The notes under the pieces: model-generated
Seen by the model: the letters and a program-made list of their open reading frames with translations, nothing else
Database searches by the model: none
Told to the model about the DNA's origin: nothing
Shown here: one piece after another, positions 47,274-57,205 of the stretch
Numbering within the stretch: position 1 is the stretch's first letter
Layout of the letters: the number at the start of each line of letters is the position of its first letter
Translations under genes and position numbers: made by a program
Assembly: GCA_949775045.1 (NCBI GenBank)
Contig: OX459095.1
Coordinates: forward strand, 32,030,064-32,094,063
Reading direction: 5' to 3'
DNA: 64,000 bases
From: Metridium senile
Lineage: Eukaryota; Cnidaria; Anthozoa; Actiniaria; Metridiidae

Positions 47274-50200
47274 CGTTGGTGATAATATATAATATGATTA
47301 AAATGATTCTGATGATGTTGATACTTTGATAAAGATGATGATTATGATGGTGTTGATGACGATGACATTGATGATGGTGATAACGATGATGGTGATGATG
47401 ATGGTGATGATGATGATGATAATGTTATCAATGAAAGTAAATATGATAATATTAAGATGATGCATGATGATAGTGGTGGTAGTGATGACGATACTAAAAA
47501 TGATAATGATGGTGGTGGTGGTTGTTTTGTTGATTATAATGACATGCAGTGAAGATGATGATGGCATAATGATGTTCATTTATTCCTCTCTATAGTTTGT
47601 GTTAAGTTTTATCGCAGGATCATCATATGTCCTACCCCAGGTATGTATATCTACTACAGCATGTAGACCATGAAATAAAAACAAAATGGTTTCCATTTAG
47701 TCACTATCACTCAACCAGAAACATCGAATACAAAAGGAAACAATACCTCATTAGAGGTGTTTTCATTAGAGTGGTTCTCATAAACCCGTGAAACACACTT
47801 TGGTGTATTACTCTTTAATACACCTTAATTCCATTGTGTTCGTTTGTTCTTATTTGACCATTATACTTTAATTAATTAATACACTTTCACGGGTTAGAGT
47901 GAAGACATTAAACTCCTGAAACAAAATTAAACAGTCAAGGTGTAATACTGAGTCAAATAGACACAAAAGAAAACAATGGAATTAGAGACTGCTAATATCT
48001 ATTTCACGGGTTAAATGACTTCACTCTAATGAAACCCACTCTAATCCGTTAAACACTCTTTAGTATTTTACTCTCTATCAAACTAATGCACTTTGTTTCA
48101 CGGGTTATTGAGAACAACTCTACAAACAACTTTACTTGTCTTTGACAATGACTCGATGGTCACTAAATAAGAACTATTGCACAGAATCATTTTTCGTATC
48201 AGAAATACTGTATGCAATCTTGAGAACAATGCCATTACCATATATGGTATCGTAGGTGAGAAGTAACAAAAGACTTTGATTAGCGCGCAAGATTTATTTT
48301 TCTAAGAGGTTGAGATGTCAACAGAACAATAGGCATATCTTTGATACGTTTATATTTTATAGATAAAGTGTTTTCGCTCTAGTGTTACTAAATACACCTA
48401 TTTCAATTAACGTTGTCCATCTGGAAATGGTTGATCTGAGACCGATAGGAATTGTAGGAGCTCGTTAAACTGCAAATACACTATTATAATCACGCTCGAA
48501 TATTAATGTTTACTTCTGAAATACTGTTATCCATAATTCAGCACCATTCAAGTGTGATTAAAACAGTGTATTTGAAATTTAATGAGCTCCCACAATTCCT
48601 ATCGGTCTCAGATCTACCATTCCAGATGGACAACGTTAATTGAAATAGGTGTATACAATTTCCGAGAAACTTTGTCATCCGTAAAGTGAAAAGCCTACAA
48701 GCTAGTAGCGCCTGGAACCATGGGTAACCTATATATACTTTATTAGAACGCAGGGATTTCATGGTCACCAAACCTGTCAATATGTTATTGATAATTGACC
48801 GTTTTGACTTACTATAGATAAGCAAGGCGCTCCGAATGCACATTGAATTTTTGAACTGATCCATGATCCTTTGCGCCACTAGCTTGTGTGCTTTTTTACG
48901 GGTGACAAACTTTCTCGGAAAGAACTAGAGTTAGAGGCGTCTTACAGTGATAAGACTCCTCTAGCTCCTCTCAACCGTTTTGTTGTGCAAGCGTTTCCGT
49001 TACAAAGTAACATAAGGACATTGGTTTGATACAAAAAAAAAAAAACAGAACGCATTATGCTTATTCATAGTGCGAGTAGAGAATAGCTGGTTTTCCTTGT
49101 CCATAGTTGTGGACTTGGCATCATCAAAGAAACAAATGGTTGAGAACAGAGGTGTCTTTTCTCTCACCGTCACGGTAGCAAAGAAGCCTCTGCTAGCAGG
49201 GAACTAAAATGTTAAAAAAGAAATCCTTCTTTGACCTTGTTTTTATTTATTATAGGTTATCATACTTTCGTCCAGGAGTTTATTAGCAAAGCATGGTTCT
49301 TATCGGGTGGTTTTATGGTCCTTTTACATTAAGGTGAGCTGAGATGACAGTATAAAAAAATTACAAGTGCATAAGATTTCAAAGCTTATATGTTTTGTTT
49401 TTAGTTTTTCTTGTCAGGGTTTGTGTACTTAGTTGGTAGACACCATATATGGCTATTAGCGTTTATGTTCCTTGCCGACAGGTAAGTAGATCTCTAATTA
49501 GTCCCTACTATGACACGAAAACGACTGTAATTTCGACCTAGAAAGGATGAGAAGAGTCAGGAGGGACGCGCGGAGAACAAGGCAATAGAGCATGCCTGCA
49601 CTAGCCTTAACTCGCTTATAGCATAACGCGCATTACCGTGGCCACCCAATTAAAGTTTTGTACAAGTTAGCTTAGCGTTCAAAAGTTGCACTTTTCAAAT
49701 TGTTTGCTACACCTTTTCAAATTTAAACATCGTGAGAGGTTTTTCAGCCACTTATAAACTTCACTCTTGTCTTCGCTTTGAACATTTCAAAGTGTTTATC
49801 GTTTGTCACTCGGCGTGTCTTTTATATTAAGTTCAAATTCTCACTTTCTGATTGGTTAAATGTACAAAACTTTAATTAGGTGGCCACGGTAAGGTGCGTC
49901 GCGCTGTAAAGCGCCTTTAGTTCATTGTGTTCTTTTGTTGATATTTGACTATTACACTGTAAACAATACACTTTGTTTGTTTCACGGGTTATATGGAGCT
50001 GTTCTCATTACTGGGTCGTGACGAGGGATGTTTTCTCGTGATTGATCCCGATTTTTTTGCACAAAAGTTTGATCGCTGATCCCAAACTCTCGCGTATTTT
50101 CATCACTGATCCCACAAAACATGTTCTGATCTCTTAATTTATTCATACGATCCCGATCCCTCTTCTGTGATCCCTGATTCCAGCTGATCCCAATCATGTG

Positions 50201-52839
50201 ATTCCTGATCCCACATCCCTCGTCATGACCCTGTCATTGACCTGTTAAACAAAAACACAATGGAATTAGGTTGCATAAAAGAGTGATACACTAAAGTGTA
50301 TTTCACGGGTTAATAAGAACGGCTCTGGTGAATGAAACCAGCTTTAATATAATGAGGTACAAATAAAGTGAAGTCATTTAACCCGTGAAATAGATATTAA
50401 ACTAAAACACATTAGCAGTCTCTAATTCCATTGTTTTCTTTTGAGTCTATTTGACTATTAATTACACTTTAGCAAGCAATTTCTATTTCACGGGTTAAAT
50501 GCCTTCACTCTAGAGCTCCGGACTGTCTTGGAAAAATGTGTCACTGCATGGATTATATAAGATCAAATTATTGATTGTTTCATCAGAACTATACAAGCTG
50601 CATCCTCATCTCTTTTAAATCTTCCACTAGCTGATATCGTGGACGATGACATGGTGACTTTCCAGAGGAAGTAAGTATATTATACTGGCCTGGAATCTGT
50701 ACACTTATCACCAAGGCTGCAAGCGTCATCAATGCTATTATATTTTATCATTTTCTTGTTTGTTTGTTTATTCGTTTGTTTTGTGTTGTTTAGTTTTGTT
50801 TGTATTTGATAATTTGTTTTTGTTTGTTCGTTCTGTTTGTTCGTTTGTTTGTTAATTTGTCTGTTTGTTCATATGTTTGAGTTTGTTTTGTTGGTTCATT
50901 TGCCTGTTTGTTATTTGTTTGTGTTCGTTTGGTTTGCTCGCTTGGTTTGTTGGTTGTACGTTTTTTTGTCTGTTTATTCATTCACTGGTTGTTTTGTTTG
51001 TTTGCCAAACGTCTGTCTGTTTGTTTGTTTGTTTGTTCGCTTGTTTGTTTGTTTGTTTTGTTCGTTCGTTTGTTTGTTTTGTTCGTTTGTTTGTTTGTTT
51101 TGTTCGTTCGTTCGTTTTGATTGTTTGTTTGTATGTTTTGTTCGTTCGTTTGTTCGTTCATTTGGTTGTTCGTTTGTTTGTTTTGTTCGTTTGTTTCTTT
51201 GTTCGTTTTGTTCGTTCGTTTGTTTGTTTGTTTGTTTGTATGTTTTGTTCGTTTGTTCTTCTGTCTAATAGTACAGCGGTGCTTGATAACGTGAAACTGG
51301 AGTATTCTACGTTTAGTTACCGTTAGTTATAGTTTAAACATGTTTTAAAGTAGTTTAACTAAACATGTTTAGAAAATTATTAACAAACATTGTTCACTCT
51401 TTGATGAAATAATACATATAAACTATCCTTCATATTGTACTGTACAGATTAGAGATAAAATAATTATATTGAAGCTTTCTAGTCTCTAAACATTTTGTTT
51501 AATAAAAACAGGCTCATTTTATCGAAACAGTTTTGGTGTGAAAAAGTATAGCAATTTTATACCCGTAATATTTTATCCTTCCCTAGGAATCCAGTATCAT
51601 CCATGATATTTGGCACCAATGCACTCTTCACCAAGCCCGCTCAGTCACTAGCACCAATGATGGTTGTGTTTATGTTGACAAGATATGGTTACCAGGTAAT
51701 GACTTACCCATAATGCATCAGATGTCAATCTTTCATCGTAAATATTTCATGATTCACAACATTTATTCAGTTATAAAAGATTACAACTACATTACAATAC
51801 TCTACTGGCCTACAAATAGTAAAAAAATAACTAGTCTAGGCAGGCCACTAGTAATTTTATTTTGTTTTGTTTTTTAACATTATTATATCAAACGAGTACA
51901 ATAGGAAATATACATAATATCGTATATTAAATATGAAAATCTATAAAGTTCACAAAACATATTTGAATACATGTAAAAATTTGATCAATTTTGTTAAATT
52001 TTTCTTGGAGTAAGAAAGCGGACGTCGCACTTTCATGGGTGGCATGGTGGCCTAGCGGTGAGAGTACAGGCCTTTCACCACTGTAACGTGGGTTCCCGGT
52101 CCGGGCGACAAGTGAATAAAGTTGGTTTGGTGTTTTGTTCTCTCTCATGCCACCAGGGTTTTCTCTGGGTTATCCGGTTTTCCTTCCTCCACAAAAATCA
52201 ACATATGAGCAGTGTTGTTTGCTAAAATATTTAATGTAGGGAGAGCCAGTGTGAATGTGTTGAATATTGGCTGGGGAGATTTTGCAAAGACTCCCCATAT
52301 TTCAACGTAAAAACAATGATTATGATATCCTCACATGATGATGTCATTTTTACTACCAGTTCCAGAAGATCTCTTTCCCCACAGCTAATTTCGTATATTT
52401 TATCATTTTAGTTTTGATCTATCATTGGCTTGTTTTCAGAGAAAAGATGCCAGTGTTTCCAAGTTAAATCCGGGTTAGTCATATGTGTATGTTATGAATG
52501 TTTGCACCCCAGGGGCAGCAAAAAAAAAAAATATTCAGTTCTCTAGCTGAATACACCACACTGTAAGATATTATGTTATTTAAAGTGTCTATTTTACATC
52601 ACGTCTTTTCTAGCGGGTTTCCTGTGGTACCACAGGGAACCCATAATATTAATTCCTAATGTCTATTATGTTCTTTAGCTGCATACACCATACTGCAAGA
52701 TATTATGTTCAATCTAATGTGTCTAGTACCCATGTTCCTGGCCGTGATACAAGTCATAGCCTGGAGGTTGTACACACTGCGCAAGTCACGTTACACCAAG
52801 GCAACACCATTTGAAGAAATTGATATGATGGGAGTGTAA
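38010..52839 (+). CDS. MFSD13A: TMEM180/MFSD13A-like multipass membrane protein, 17 exons
   Basis: Major-facilitator-like membrane protein; the physiological substrate is unknown in the family. Exons: 38010-38122, 38947-39031, 39735-39808, 40545-40651, 41522-41597, 42440-42506, 43999-44116, 45276-45344, 46003-46031, 47140-47217, 47596-47640, 49256-49333, 49405-49481, 50587-50670, 51587-51695, 52440-52473, 52679-52839. Lengths sum to 1404 bp, 467 codons plus stop, and all phases join. Recognisable blocks: WNALNDPIFGYLQ, LPWFPW, VGVHLLVALFFYDALFTF, VLLSHCALFAELS, QVASVFSPIGLF, VFHGTFQSNFFLIFSDYL, LNLPLADIVDDDMV and TNALFTKPAQSLAPM. About 12 hydrophobic segments, slightly shorter than vertebrate homologues (about 517 residues, from memory). 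The start ATG opens MSNVHKNAFAYAM. The gene appears intact, with many MITEs confined to introns. Confidence 0.9.
38947..39031 (+). CDS. MFSD13A: TMEM180-like exon 2
   Basis: Acceptor ..ATGAAG fixed by phase; encodes ISEAWFNFAQVIFLIWNALN and DPIFGYLQ; donor GTACGG. Confidence 0.85.
39735..39808 (+). CDS. MFSD13A: TMEM180-like exon 3
   Basis: Encodes DTSGLDILRNRQKVILYGAP, the basic loop after the second helix; donor GTATAA. Confidence 0.85.
40281..40440. mobile_element. 160-bp MITE with TAGAGTGGTTTTCGTA ends
   Basis: Arms TAGAGYGGTTTTCGTA and TGGGAAACT with inverse; centre carries ACCGTAACTGTA repeats. Confidence 0.85.
40545..40651 (+). CDS. MFSD13A: TMEM180-like exon 4
   Basis: Encodes LPWFPWVSDG and VGVHLLVALFFYDALFTF; donor GTATGT. 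Confidence 0.9.
40701..40926. mobile_element. 226-bp near-perfect palindrome (MITE)
   Basis: Arms with ATAAACAAGTTCCCATTTAA, CTGTACTT, AATTTGTGTTGATGTGTGCT and their inverses around a 30-bp loop. An extra CCCATTTAAATCTGTACTTT copy sits in the left arm. Confidence 0.88.
41522..41597 (+). CDS. MFSD13A: TMEM180-like exon 5
   Basis: Acceptor TTTTACAG; encodes VLLSHCALFAELSKNEEDRH; donor GTAAGT. Confidence 0.88.
41750..42350. repeat. GATTGATT / GGCTGAGGAACAGACTGACT compound tandem repeat
   Basis: About 16 imperfect copies of a 32-44 bp unit built on GATT repeats plus GGCTGAGGAACAGACTGA. Gives Q/S/N/I-rich reading frames of no biological meaning. Confidence 0.95.
42440..42506 (+). CDS. MFSD13A: TMEM180-like exon 6
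   Basis: Encodes QVASVFSPIGLFFCILVYGS; donor GTAAAT. Confidence 0.88.
42608..42905. mobile_element. Inverted-repeat element with GGGGGGACTC ends and TTTTAGGGTC repeats
   Basis: Starts TGGGGGGGACTCCCTTAAAA and ends with TTTTTTAAGAGAGTCCCC plus a C-run; inside, ACCTTTTAGGGTC recurs about five times. Confidence 0.75.
43053..43208. mobile_element. Short element of the TACTCCCTTTGTCCAAGTGG family
   Basis: GGGAGTACTCCCTTTATTTG then TCCAAGTGGTAGGGGTG on the left and the inverse CACTTGGACAAAAGGAGTAT on the right. Confidence 0.75.
43391..43682. mobile_element. MITE with CTTACCGTGGCCACC ends, copy A
   Basis: CAGCACGACGCACCTTACCG ... CGGTAAGGCGTGTTATGCTG flanked by TTA/TAA. Copies B (44964-45212) and C (49615-49908) lie in other introns of the same gene. 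Confidence 0.88.
43999..44116 (+). CDS. MFSD13A: TMEM180-like exon 7
   Basis: Encodes FQVICLLVAVISWGLMTFTA and a hydrophilic loop; donor GTAAGG. Confidence 0.88.
44188..44654. mobile_element. ACAGTTCCCTGC MITE (copy 2) with nested insertion
   Basis: Outer element matches 26094-26281. It is split at about 44226-44470 by an element with GGGGTGATCGGCGGAGG and CTAAAAGGTACGCCAATCAC arms, which ends in a long C-run. Confidence 0.82.
44964..45212. mobile_element. CTTACCGTGGCCACC MITE, copy B (degenerate ends)
   Basis: Matches copy A inside (AGTATAAAAGACACACCGAG, AGGATGTTTAAATTTGAAAA), with eroded termini. Confidence 0.8.
45276..45344 (+). CDS. MFSD13A: TMEM180-like exon 8
   Basis: Acceptor TTTTAAG chosen by phase, because an upstream AG would read a stop. 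Encodes EAIPPWTLLKQLLSQKN, a cytoplasmic loop; donor GTAAAT. Confidence 0.75.
45530..45745. repeat. Pyrimidine-rich (CCTTCC/TTCCATCC) tract
   Basis: About 215 bp of C/T-biased low-complexity DNA in a TMEM180-like intron. Confidence 0.85.
46003..46031 (+). CDS. MFSD13A: TMEM180-like exon 9 (29 bp micro-exon)
   Basis: Very short exon coding LFVIMNFFQ between TTTCAG and GTAAGT; it joins exons 8 and 10 in phase. Confidence 0.75.
46191..46328. mobile_element. 138-bp MITE with AGAGCAGATTT ends
   Basis: AGAGCAGATTTTGTATGAAA, GCTCACGGCACGAACG and CGGCACTGAAC arms. The copy at 58146-58434 carries an extra element in its centre. Confidence 0.85.
46340..46720. repeat. (AATC)n compound microsatellite
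   Basis: AATCAATC/ACCAATCAATCATTTAACC-based tandem repeat, in a TMEM180-like intron. Confidence 0.93.
46855..47056. mobile_element. CCCGTGAAAC-family MITE with nested palindrome
   Basis: Outer arms TTAACCCGTACGTGAAAC and GTTTCACGGGTTAA. Inside, 46931-47018 is a separate palindrome AAAGGCCGGTACACTTGAGG ... CCGGCCTTT. Confidence 0.75.
47140..47217 (+). CDS. MFSD13A: TMEM180-like exon 10
   Basis: Encodes VFHGTFQSNFFLIFSDYL, a signature block of the family; donor GTAAGT. Confidence 0.9.
47237..47560. repeat. GAT-rich trinucleotide microsatellite
   Basis: (GAT)n and TGATGATGGTGATG-type tract starting 20 bp after TMEM180-like exon 10. Confidence 0.93.
47596..47640 (+). CDS. MFSD13A: TMEM180-like exon 11
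   Basis: 15 codons, FVLSFIAGSSYVLPQ; acceptor CTATAG, donor GTATGT. Confidence 0.85.
47770..48112. mobile_element. CCCGTGAAAC-family MITE
   Basis: Arms TCATAAACCCGTGAAACACA and CTTTGTTTCACGGGTTATTG, with several internal CACGGGTTA units in both senses. Confidence 0.72.
48393..48653. mobile_element. TACACCTATTTCAATTAAC MITE (copy 2)
   Basis: 261 bp, matches 34805-35064. It directly abuts the next MITE, sharing GTGTATACA at the junction. Confidence 0.9.
48655..48922. mobile_element. TTTCCGAGAAA MITE (copy 2)
   Basis: Matches 22706-22992: TTTCCGAGAAACTTTGTCA ... TGACAAACTTTCTCGGAAA. Confidence 0.87.
49256..49333 (+). CDS. MFSD13A: TMEM180-like exon 12
   Basis: 26 codons including SLLAKHGSYRVVLWSFYI; donor GTGAGC. 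Confidence 0.87.
49405..49481 (+). CDS. MFSD13A: TMEM180-like exon 13
   Basis: Encodes FLSGFVYLVGRHHIWLLAFM; only 71 bp of intron before it; donor GTAAGT. Confidence 0.87.
49615..49908. mobile_element. CTTACCGTGGCCACC MITE, copy C
   Basis: TTACCGTGGCCACCCAATTA at left and TAGGTGGCCACGGTAAGG at right. Confidence 0.85.
49996..50231. mobile_element. GATC-rich MITE (copy 2)
   Basis: Ends GTCGTGACGAGGGATG and CATCCCTCGTCATGAC; matches 19089-19309 and sits inside a CCCGTGAAAC-type element (TTTCACGGGTTA at 49980 and 50302). Confidence 0.82.
50587..50670 (+). CDS. MFSD13A: TMEM180-like exon 14
   Basis: Encodes SLLNLPLADIVDDDMVTFQR, the conserved D-V-D cytosolic motif; donor GTAAGT. Confidence 0.87.
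50755..51262. repeat. (TTTG/TTCG)n degenerate microsatellite
   Basis: Long TTTGTTTGTTCG-type tract in a TMEM180-like intron; gives F/V/C/L-rich frames only. Confidence 0.93.
51587..51695 (+). CDS. MFSD13A: TMEM180-like exon 15
   Basis: Encodes SMIFGTNALFTKPAQSLAPM and a following helix; donor GTAATG. Confidence 0.88.
52034..52220 (+). mobile_element. tRNA-derived SINE
   Basis: Head with Pol III box A TGGCCTAGCGG and a box B-like GGGTTCCCGGTCC about 32 bp further on, as in a tRNA gene. Then a SINE body with CTCTGGGTTATCCGGTTTTC and ACAAAAATCAACAT, a tail seen in widespread metazoan SINEs. No cloverleaf acceptor, so not a functional tRNA. Confidence 0.75.
52440..52473 (+). CDS. MFSD13A: TMEM180-like exon 16
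   Basis: 34 bp, RKDASVSKLNP; acceptor TTTTCAG, donor GTTAGT. Confidence 0.7.
52545..52575 (+). repeat. Partial duplicate of the start of TMEM180-like exon 17
   Basis: CTAGCTGAATACACCACACT plus GTAAGATATTATGTT copies 52677-52706 with five or so differences; the third copied codon region now reads TAA. Confidence 0.75.
52679..52839 (+). CDS. MFSD13A: TMEM180-like exon 17, terminal
   Basis: Encodes the last helix (FNLMCLVPMFLAVIQVIAW) and a basic tail, stop TAA at 52837. AATAAA occurs 52840-52845. Confidence 0.87.
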
Positions 52840-52845
52840 TAAATA

Positions 52846-54090
52846 TATTATGAACAAATATTTACTGAGGGGGGAGGGGTGACTAGTGGTTTTCATACAC
52901 CAAATTTAGGATTTTTATCATATGGAGCACAAACACTATATCCATGAAATAAAATTGCAACTGTGCATATAGTTCTTATTTAGTGACTATTAGACCCCGG
53001 CTACACGGATCCGGATACTTTTGAAACTGCATACTTGTTGATGCGAATCGGCCTATCTAGTTGAGTGATACTGACTATATAGTCACTAAATAGTAAGTAT
53101 TAGTTAGTAACTATTTTGTTTTTATTTCATGGTTTTGTTGTTTTCACTCTAAAAAAATAATAAATAGGAATAAATACTTTTTGTAAAATAATTGGCGTAA
53201 TTATTTGAAGGTGTACACTGACAATTTTGTTATCATATTGGTATATACTAAAACAGTTCTTGTAAATCTAGGGTGTTTAGGTTTTAATAATAATATTAAT
53301 ATAGATAAATATAATATAAATAATAAAATAAATATAGAATATTTCTAATAAATTCTTATATTCACTGATTTGTTTAGATTTTATATAACGTTATTGCAAT
53401 AGACTTCACTTCCATTAATGCAAATTGCCCATTTCACACCAAGTGGCATTCTATTGAGAATTGTTCTTTTATGATGAACGTGTTATATCATTTACATGTG
53501 AAAGAGTCAACTCCAAAAGATTGCATCATGTGATTTGAAATGGGTAAACAAACAAGGAAGGTAATTAAAGAGGTCTTTTTGGTGTATAGCAAAACAATAT
53601 CTTACGAAATATCTATCTTTCTCCTAAACAAAGTTGTCATTCGTGCGCCCTTCCATATATATTTAACAAATTTACGATAGTTTCGCGTGGTATGTCCTCT
53701 TATTTACCACACGGCAATTTTGACGATGAGATGGCACCAACCGTGGTAAATAAGAAGACATACCACAAGAAACTATCATGAATTTGTTTTTTACCACATT
53801 AAAAATATGAGCAAAATAGCAACCGTTGTATGTACTCTTATATCACGGCTCTCGACCAATCAGAAAGCGAGAAAATTATCAAATGTGGTAAAAAGTATAA
53901 CCATCCATATTTAAAAATAAATATATACAAATATTCAATAATTTTTAATTCAGTTCTATTGTGTTTGGCGGAAACAAAGAACGAAACTCCAAAAACATTG
54001 ATGACAGAATAAGATATTTATGACAGTGGAATATAAAATTATTTGTATCTTATACATCTGAAAAATATTTGTTGCAACTGAACCCGGCTG
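52846..54090. other. Intergenic region 3' of the TMEM180-like gene
   Basis: AT-rich. A palindromic block around 53680-53860 has GTGGTATGTCCTCTTATTTA and its inverse TAAATAAGAAGACATACCAC (MITE-like). Nothing else recognised. Confidence 0.55.
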
Positions 54091-54091
54091 G

Positions 54092-54425
54092 GTGTACTCC
54101 CTTTGTCCAAGTGGTAGGGGTGATCGGCGGAGGTTTTGGAAACGACACCTAAAAGGTATGCATGCACAGACAAAAATAACTGTTAAAGCCTTGTTGATTT
54201 CAACCCCTAAAAGGTACGGTTGTGCGATGACGGTATTACTTCTTGCCAGCCAAGCTTACTTTAAGCAACAAAACAGAGTAAAAATGACCCTTACAGGTAC
54301 AGAATCATGTTATGTAAGTTATTTTTGAGTCAGGACCCTAAAAGGTACGCACAGGAAATATTTTAACCCTAAAAGGTACGCCGATCACCCCTACCACTTG
54401 GACAAAGGTAGCACACCCCCCGGGA
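54092..54425. mobile_element. TACTCCCTTTGTCCAAGTGG-family element
   Basis: GTGTACTCCCTTTGTCCAAG then GTGGTAGGGGTGATCGGCGG on the left; right arm CACTTGGACAAAGGTAGCACAC. CCTAAAAGGTACGC recurs inside. A close copy is at 55610-55895. Confidence 0.85.
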
Positions 54426-54953
54426 AACTGAAGCTATAGGTGGGCGTACAGTGACATATAGATTTTGTTATAGTTTTGCCAACCAACCATGATGTTATTA
54501 GAACAAAGAAAATTACAAAATTTATTGTGAAAATTATTGGCAAATTAGCATCTTAATTAACACTTGCAAACACTACGCTCACCTATACTCAACACTCTTT
54601 TAACCTTAAAAGGTACATGTTCCCATAATTCCTTGCTGACTTTAAATTTCTACAATATTGTTGCAAGGTATATTTAAAATATTAAGTTATCAAATATTCT
54701 TAAAATAAGTTGTATATTTATTCTTAAAATAAGTTGTACAAATTAATTAGTAGTTTTTTTCAAAATACTGAATACATTATCTGTCATGGAAAGTTTTAAT
54801 TCTATTTGTGCATATAATAATTTTATAACATTTGCTGTAGAATAATGATGAAATAAAAAAGGGTTTTAAGTATGATAAGGAAGTTTGTATTTATATACAT
54901 TAATTATCATGATATTTAAACTGCAACAACAAAATAATAGTGTACAAATATTA

Positions 54954-55380
54954 TACCCGTGAAACAAGTAGAGTACAAACACTAAAAGTGTGCAATACTT
55001 TGCACTATTTACCACTAAATAGTGTTGATTAAACAATAGAGAACAATAGAATTAGCATAATTTAGCAGTATTTAGTGGTATTTTTGTTGCACACTTTTAA
55101 TGTTTGTACTCTAGTACTAAATAGTGCTAATTAAACAATAGAGTACAAACACTAAAAGTGTGTACTATTTACCACTAAATAGTGTTGATTAAACAATAGA
55201 GGACAAAAGAATTTGCATAATTTAGCAGTATTTAGTGGTATTGATGTTGCACACTTTTAGTGTTTGTACTCTAGAGTACAAACATTAAAAGCGTGCAACA
55301 TAAATAGTGATATTTTATGCTAATTCTATTGTTTAATTAGCACTATTTAGTACTAATTAGTACTACTTGTTTCACGGGTA
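54954..55380. mobile_element. CCCGTGAAAC-family palindromic element, 427 bp
   Basis: Starts ACCCGTGAAACAAGTAGAGT and ends CTTGTTTCACGGGT. Internally the 19-mer AGAGTACAAACACTAAAAG appears three times with two inverted copies, an extended cruciform-like array. Confidence 0.85.
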
Positions 55381-55595
55381 AAATATTTGTACTCTAGTGA
55401 ACCATAAACAACTAGACGCTCTATGAGCGTGAAGTCGGGCTAGTCATAAAAGGCTAAACAATTCTACTTTGGGCTTCCTGTGTTCGTTCCCAAAGCATCA
55501 TGGGGGACTATACGCGACGTGACAGATAGGCTAAAAGGTAAAACTAGAGTCGGGCCTTCTAGCCCGACTAATGAAAGAATCCAATATTTTTTGCA

Positions 55596-55895
55596 CGGGG
55601 GGGGGGGGGGGGGGGGGGTACTCCCTTTGTCCATGTGGTAAGGGCGGAGGTTTTGAAAACGACCCATAAAAGGTACGCACAGATAAAAATAACTGATAAA
55701 GCCTTGTCGATTTCTACCCCAACAAAGCAACAAAACAGAGTAAAAATGACTCTTACAGGTACGAAATCATGTTGCGTAACTGATTTTTGAGCAAGAGGAA
55801 AAGGACCCCAAAAGGTACGCACAGGAAACATTTTTACCCTAAAAGGTACGCCGATCACCCCTACCACTTGGACAAAGGGAGTACACCCCCCAGGA
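55596..55895. mobile_element. TACTCCCTTTGTCCAAGTGG-family element with G-run
   Basis: G-run (about 55597-55618), then TACTCCCTTTGTCCATGTGG, four CC.AAAAGGTACGCAC repeats and right arm ACTTGGACAAAGGGAGTACA. Confidence 0.85.
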
Positions 55896-55939
55896 ATTAT
55901 TTGTATTTATTTGTATTTATTTTATTGTTTTCCTTTGTT

Positions 55940-56569
55940 TAAGGTGACTGGCTACTTTTGAACGCCTTTAAATGTTCGATTCGAGCCCACGATGTGGCGC
56001 GCACAAAAACCGCTGAATAAAATACAAAATTATATTTAGGAACCATACACGTTTTGAGCTTCAACATATATCGAATTTTGCACGGGACTCCATACTTTCG
56101 TTATGCTTAGTTGAAAGAACCTAATAAAATCTACGTTATATCAAAGTTTTTTAAAAAGTTAATTTTTCTAACGTACAAAAAAATCGATTTTCGTTGGATT
56201 TTTTGACTTCATGCGAGTTTTGAAAGCACTGAAAGGACAAAATATGACAGATCAAGGTATTTCTTTGTCTTTATTCAAAACCATCCATGTTGTATTTTAG
56301 AATGATTCATTACCCGGCATTTGTGCTTGATATAGTTTGAAAAAAAAACTATGTTCTTATGAGTTGTGATTTTTTTGATATCGCTTCAGTTTTCGCAAGT
56401 TTTTCTTCAAAATCTCGCGCGTAGGTATTCATTAAATGCTGATTATCTCGAAAACAAGACACCCCAGTTTTCTTTTCATATTTTTAATTAATCAGCATTA
56501 AATTTCACATTAAAAATCGTAGTTTCAAGAAAAGTTTAACATTATTTCCAAAAGTAGCCAGTCACCTTA
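55940..56569. mobile_element. 630-bp MITE with TAAGGTGACTGGCTACTTTT ends
   Basis: TAAGGTGACTGGCTACTTTT at left; the right end is AAAAGTAGCCAGTCACCTTA, an exact 20-base inverse. Non-coding inside. Confidence 0.92.
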
Positions 56570-56774
56570 GGCCGCAAATACTATAAGTATACTTTCTTTT
56601 TGACAAGTTCCATATGATACGTGAAAGATCTAATATAAAACTGATTACAACAACGACAACAATAGTATTTTTACTGCTAATATATTTATTTGACCTATTT
56701 ATCTAAACATACATTTGTATTTAAAACATAAGATCTTCAATACTATTTACAATGACTCTATATTTGTACCGATA

Positions 56775-57205
56775 TCAGTGGTAATAATAAGGCGATACTG
56801 GATAACTTGGTACAATGTATGGTGATGATCTTACTCTACTGTACAACGATGGTCTAACAACACGTGGTCTGTAGTACTGTACTGGTCGGTGACTAGTCTG
56901 ACCAGCCAGGCTGGGCTGCTGTGCTCCACGCACAAGGTTCTCTGCAAGACTGTTAAGGTATGCTAACTTGGCTGCTCGTTGTCTGTCGTGGTTCAGTTGG
57001 TTTTTCGCACTCACTCGTCGTTTACGATACCACAGTTTGACTTTATCTTCGCTGGCATGTATTTCTGTTGATAGGCGTCGACGTTCTTTCTTGGTGGGGT
57101 AGGGCTGGAGGTCGTAGGCTTTCGCGAGGATTCTTTCCTGGTCGACGGACAGGAATGGTGCTTCTGGACTCTGGATGGTCGGATGATCCCTAGGTGATGA
57201 CATCG
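56775..57205 (-). CDS. Homeobox gene exon 2
   Basis: Carries the whole homeodomain and C-terminus, stop TGA at the left end. Confidence 0.88.
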
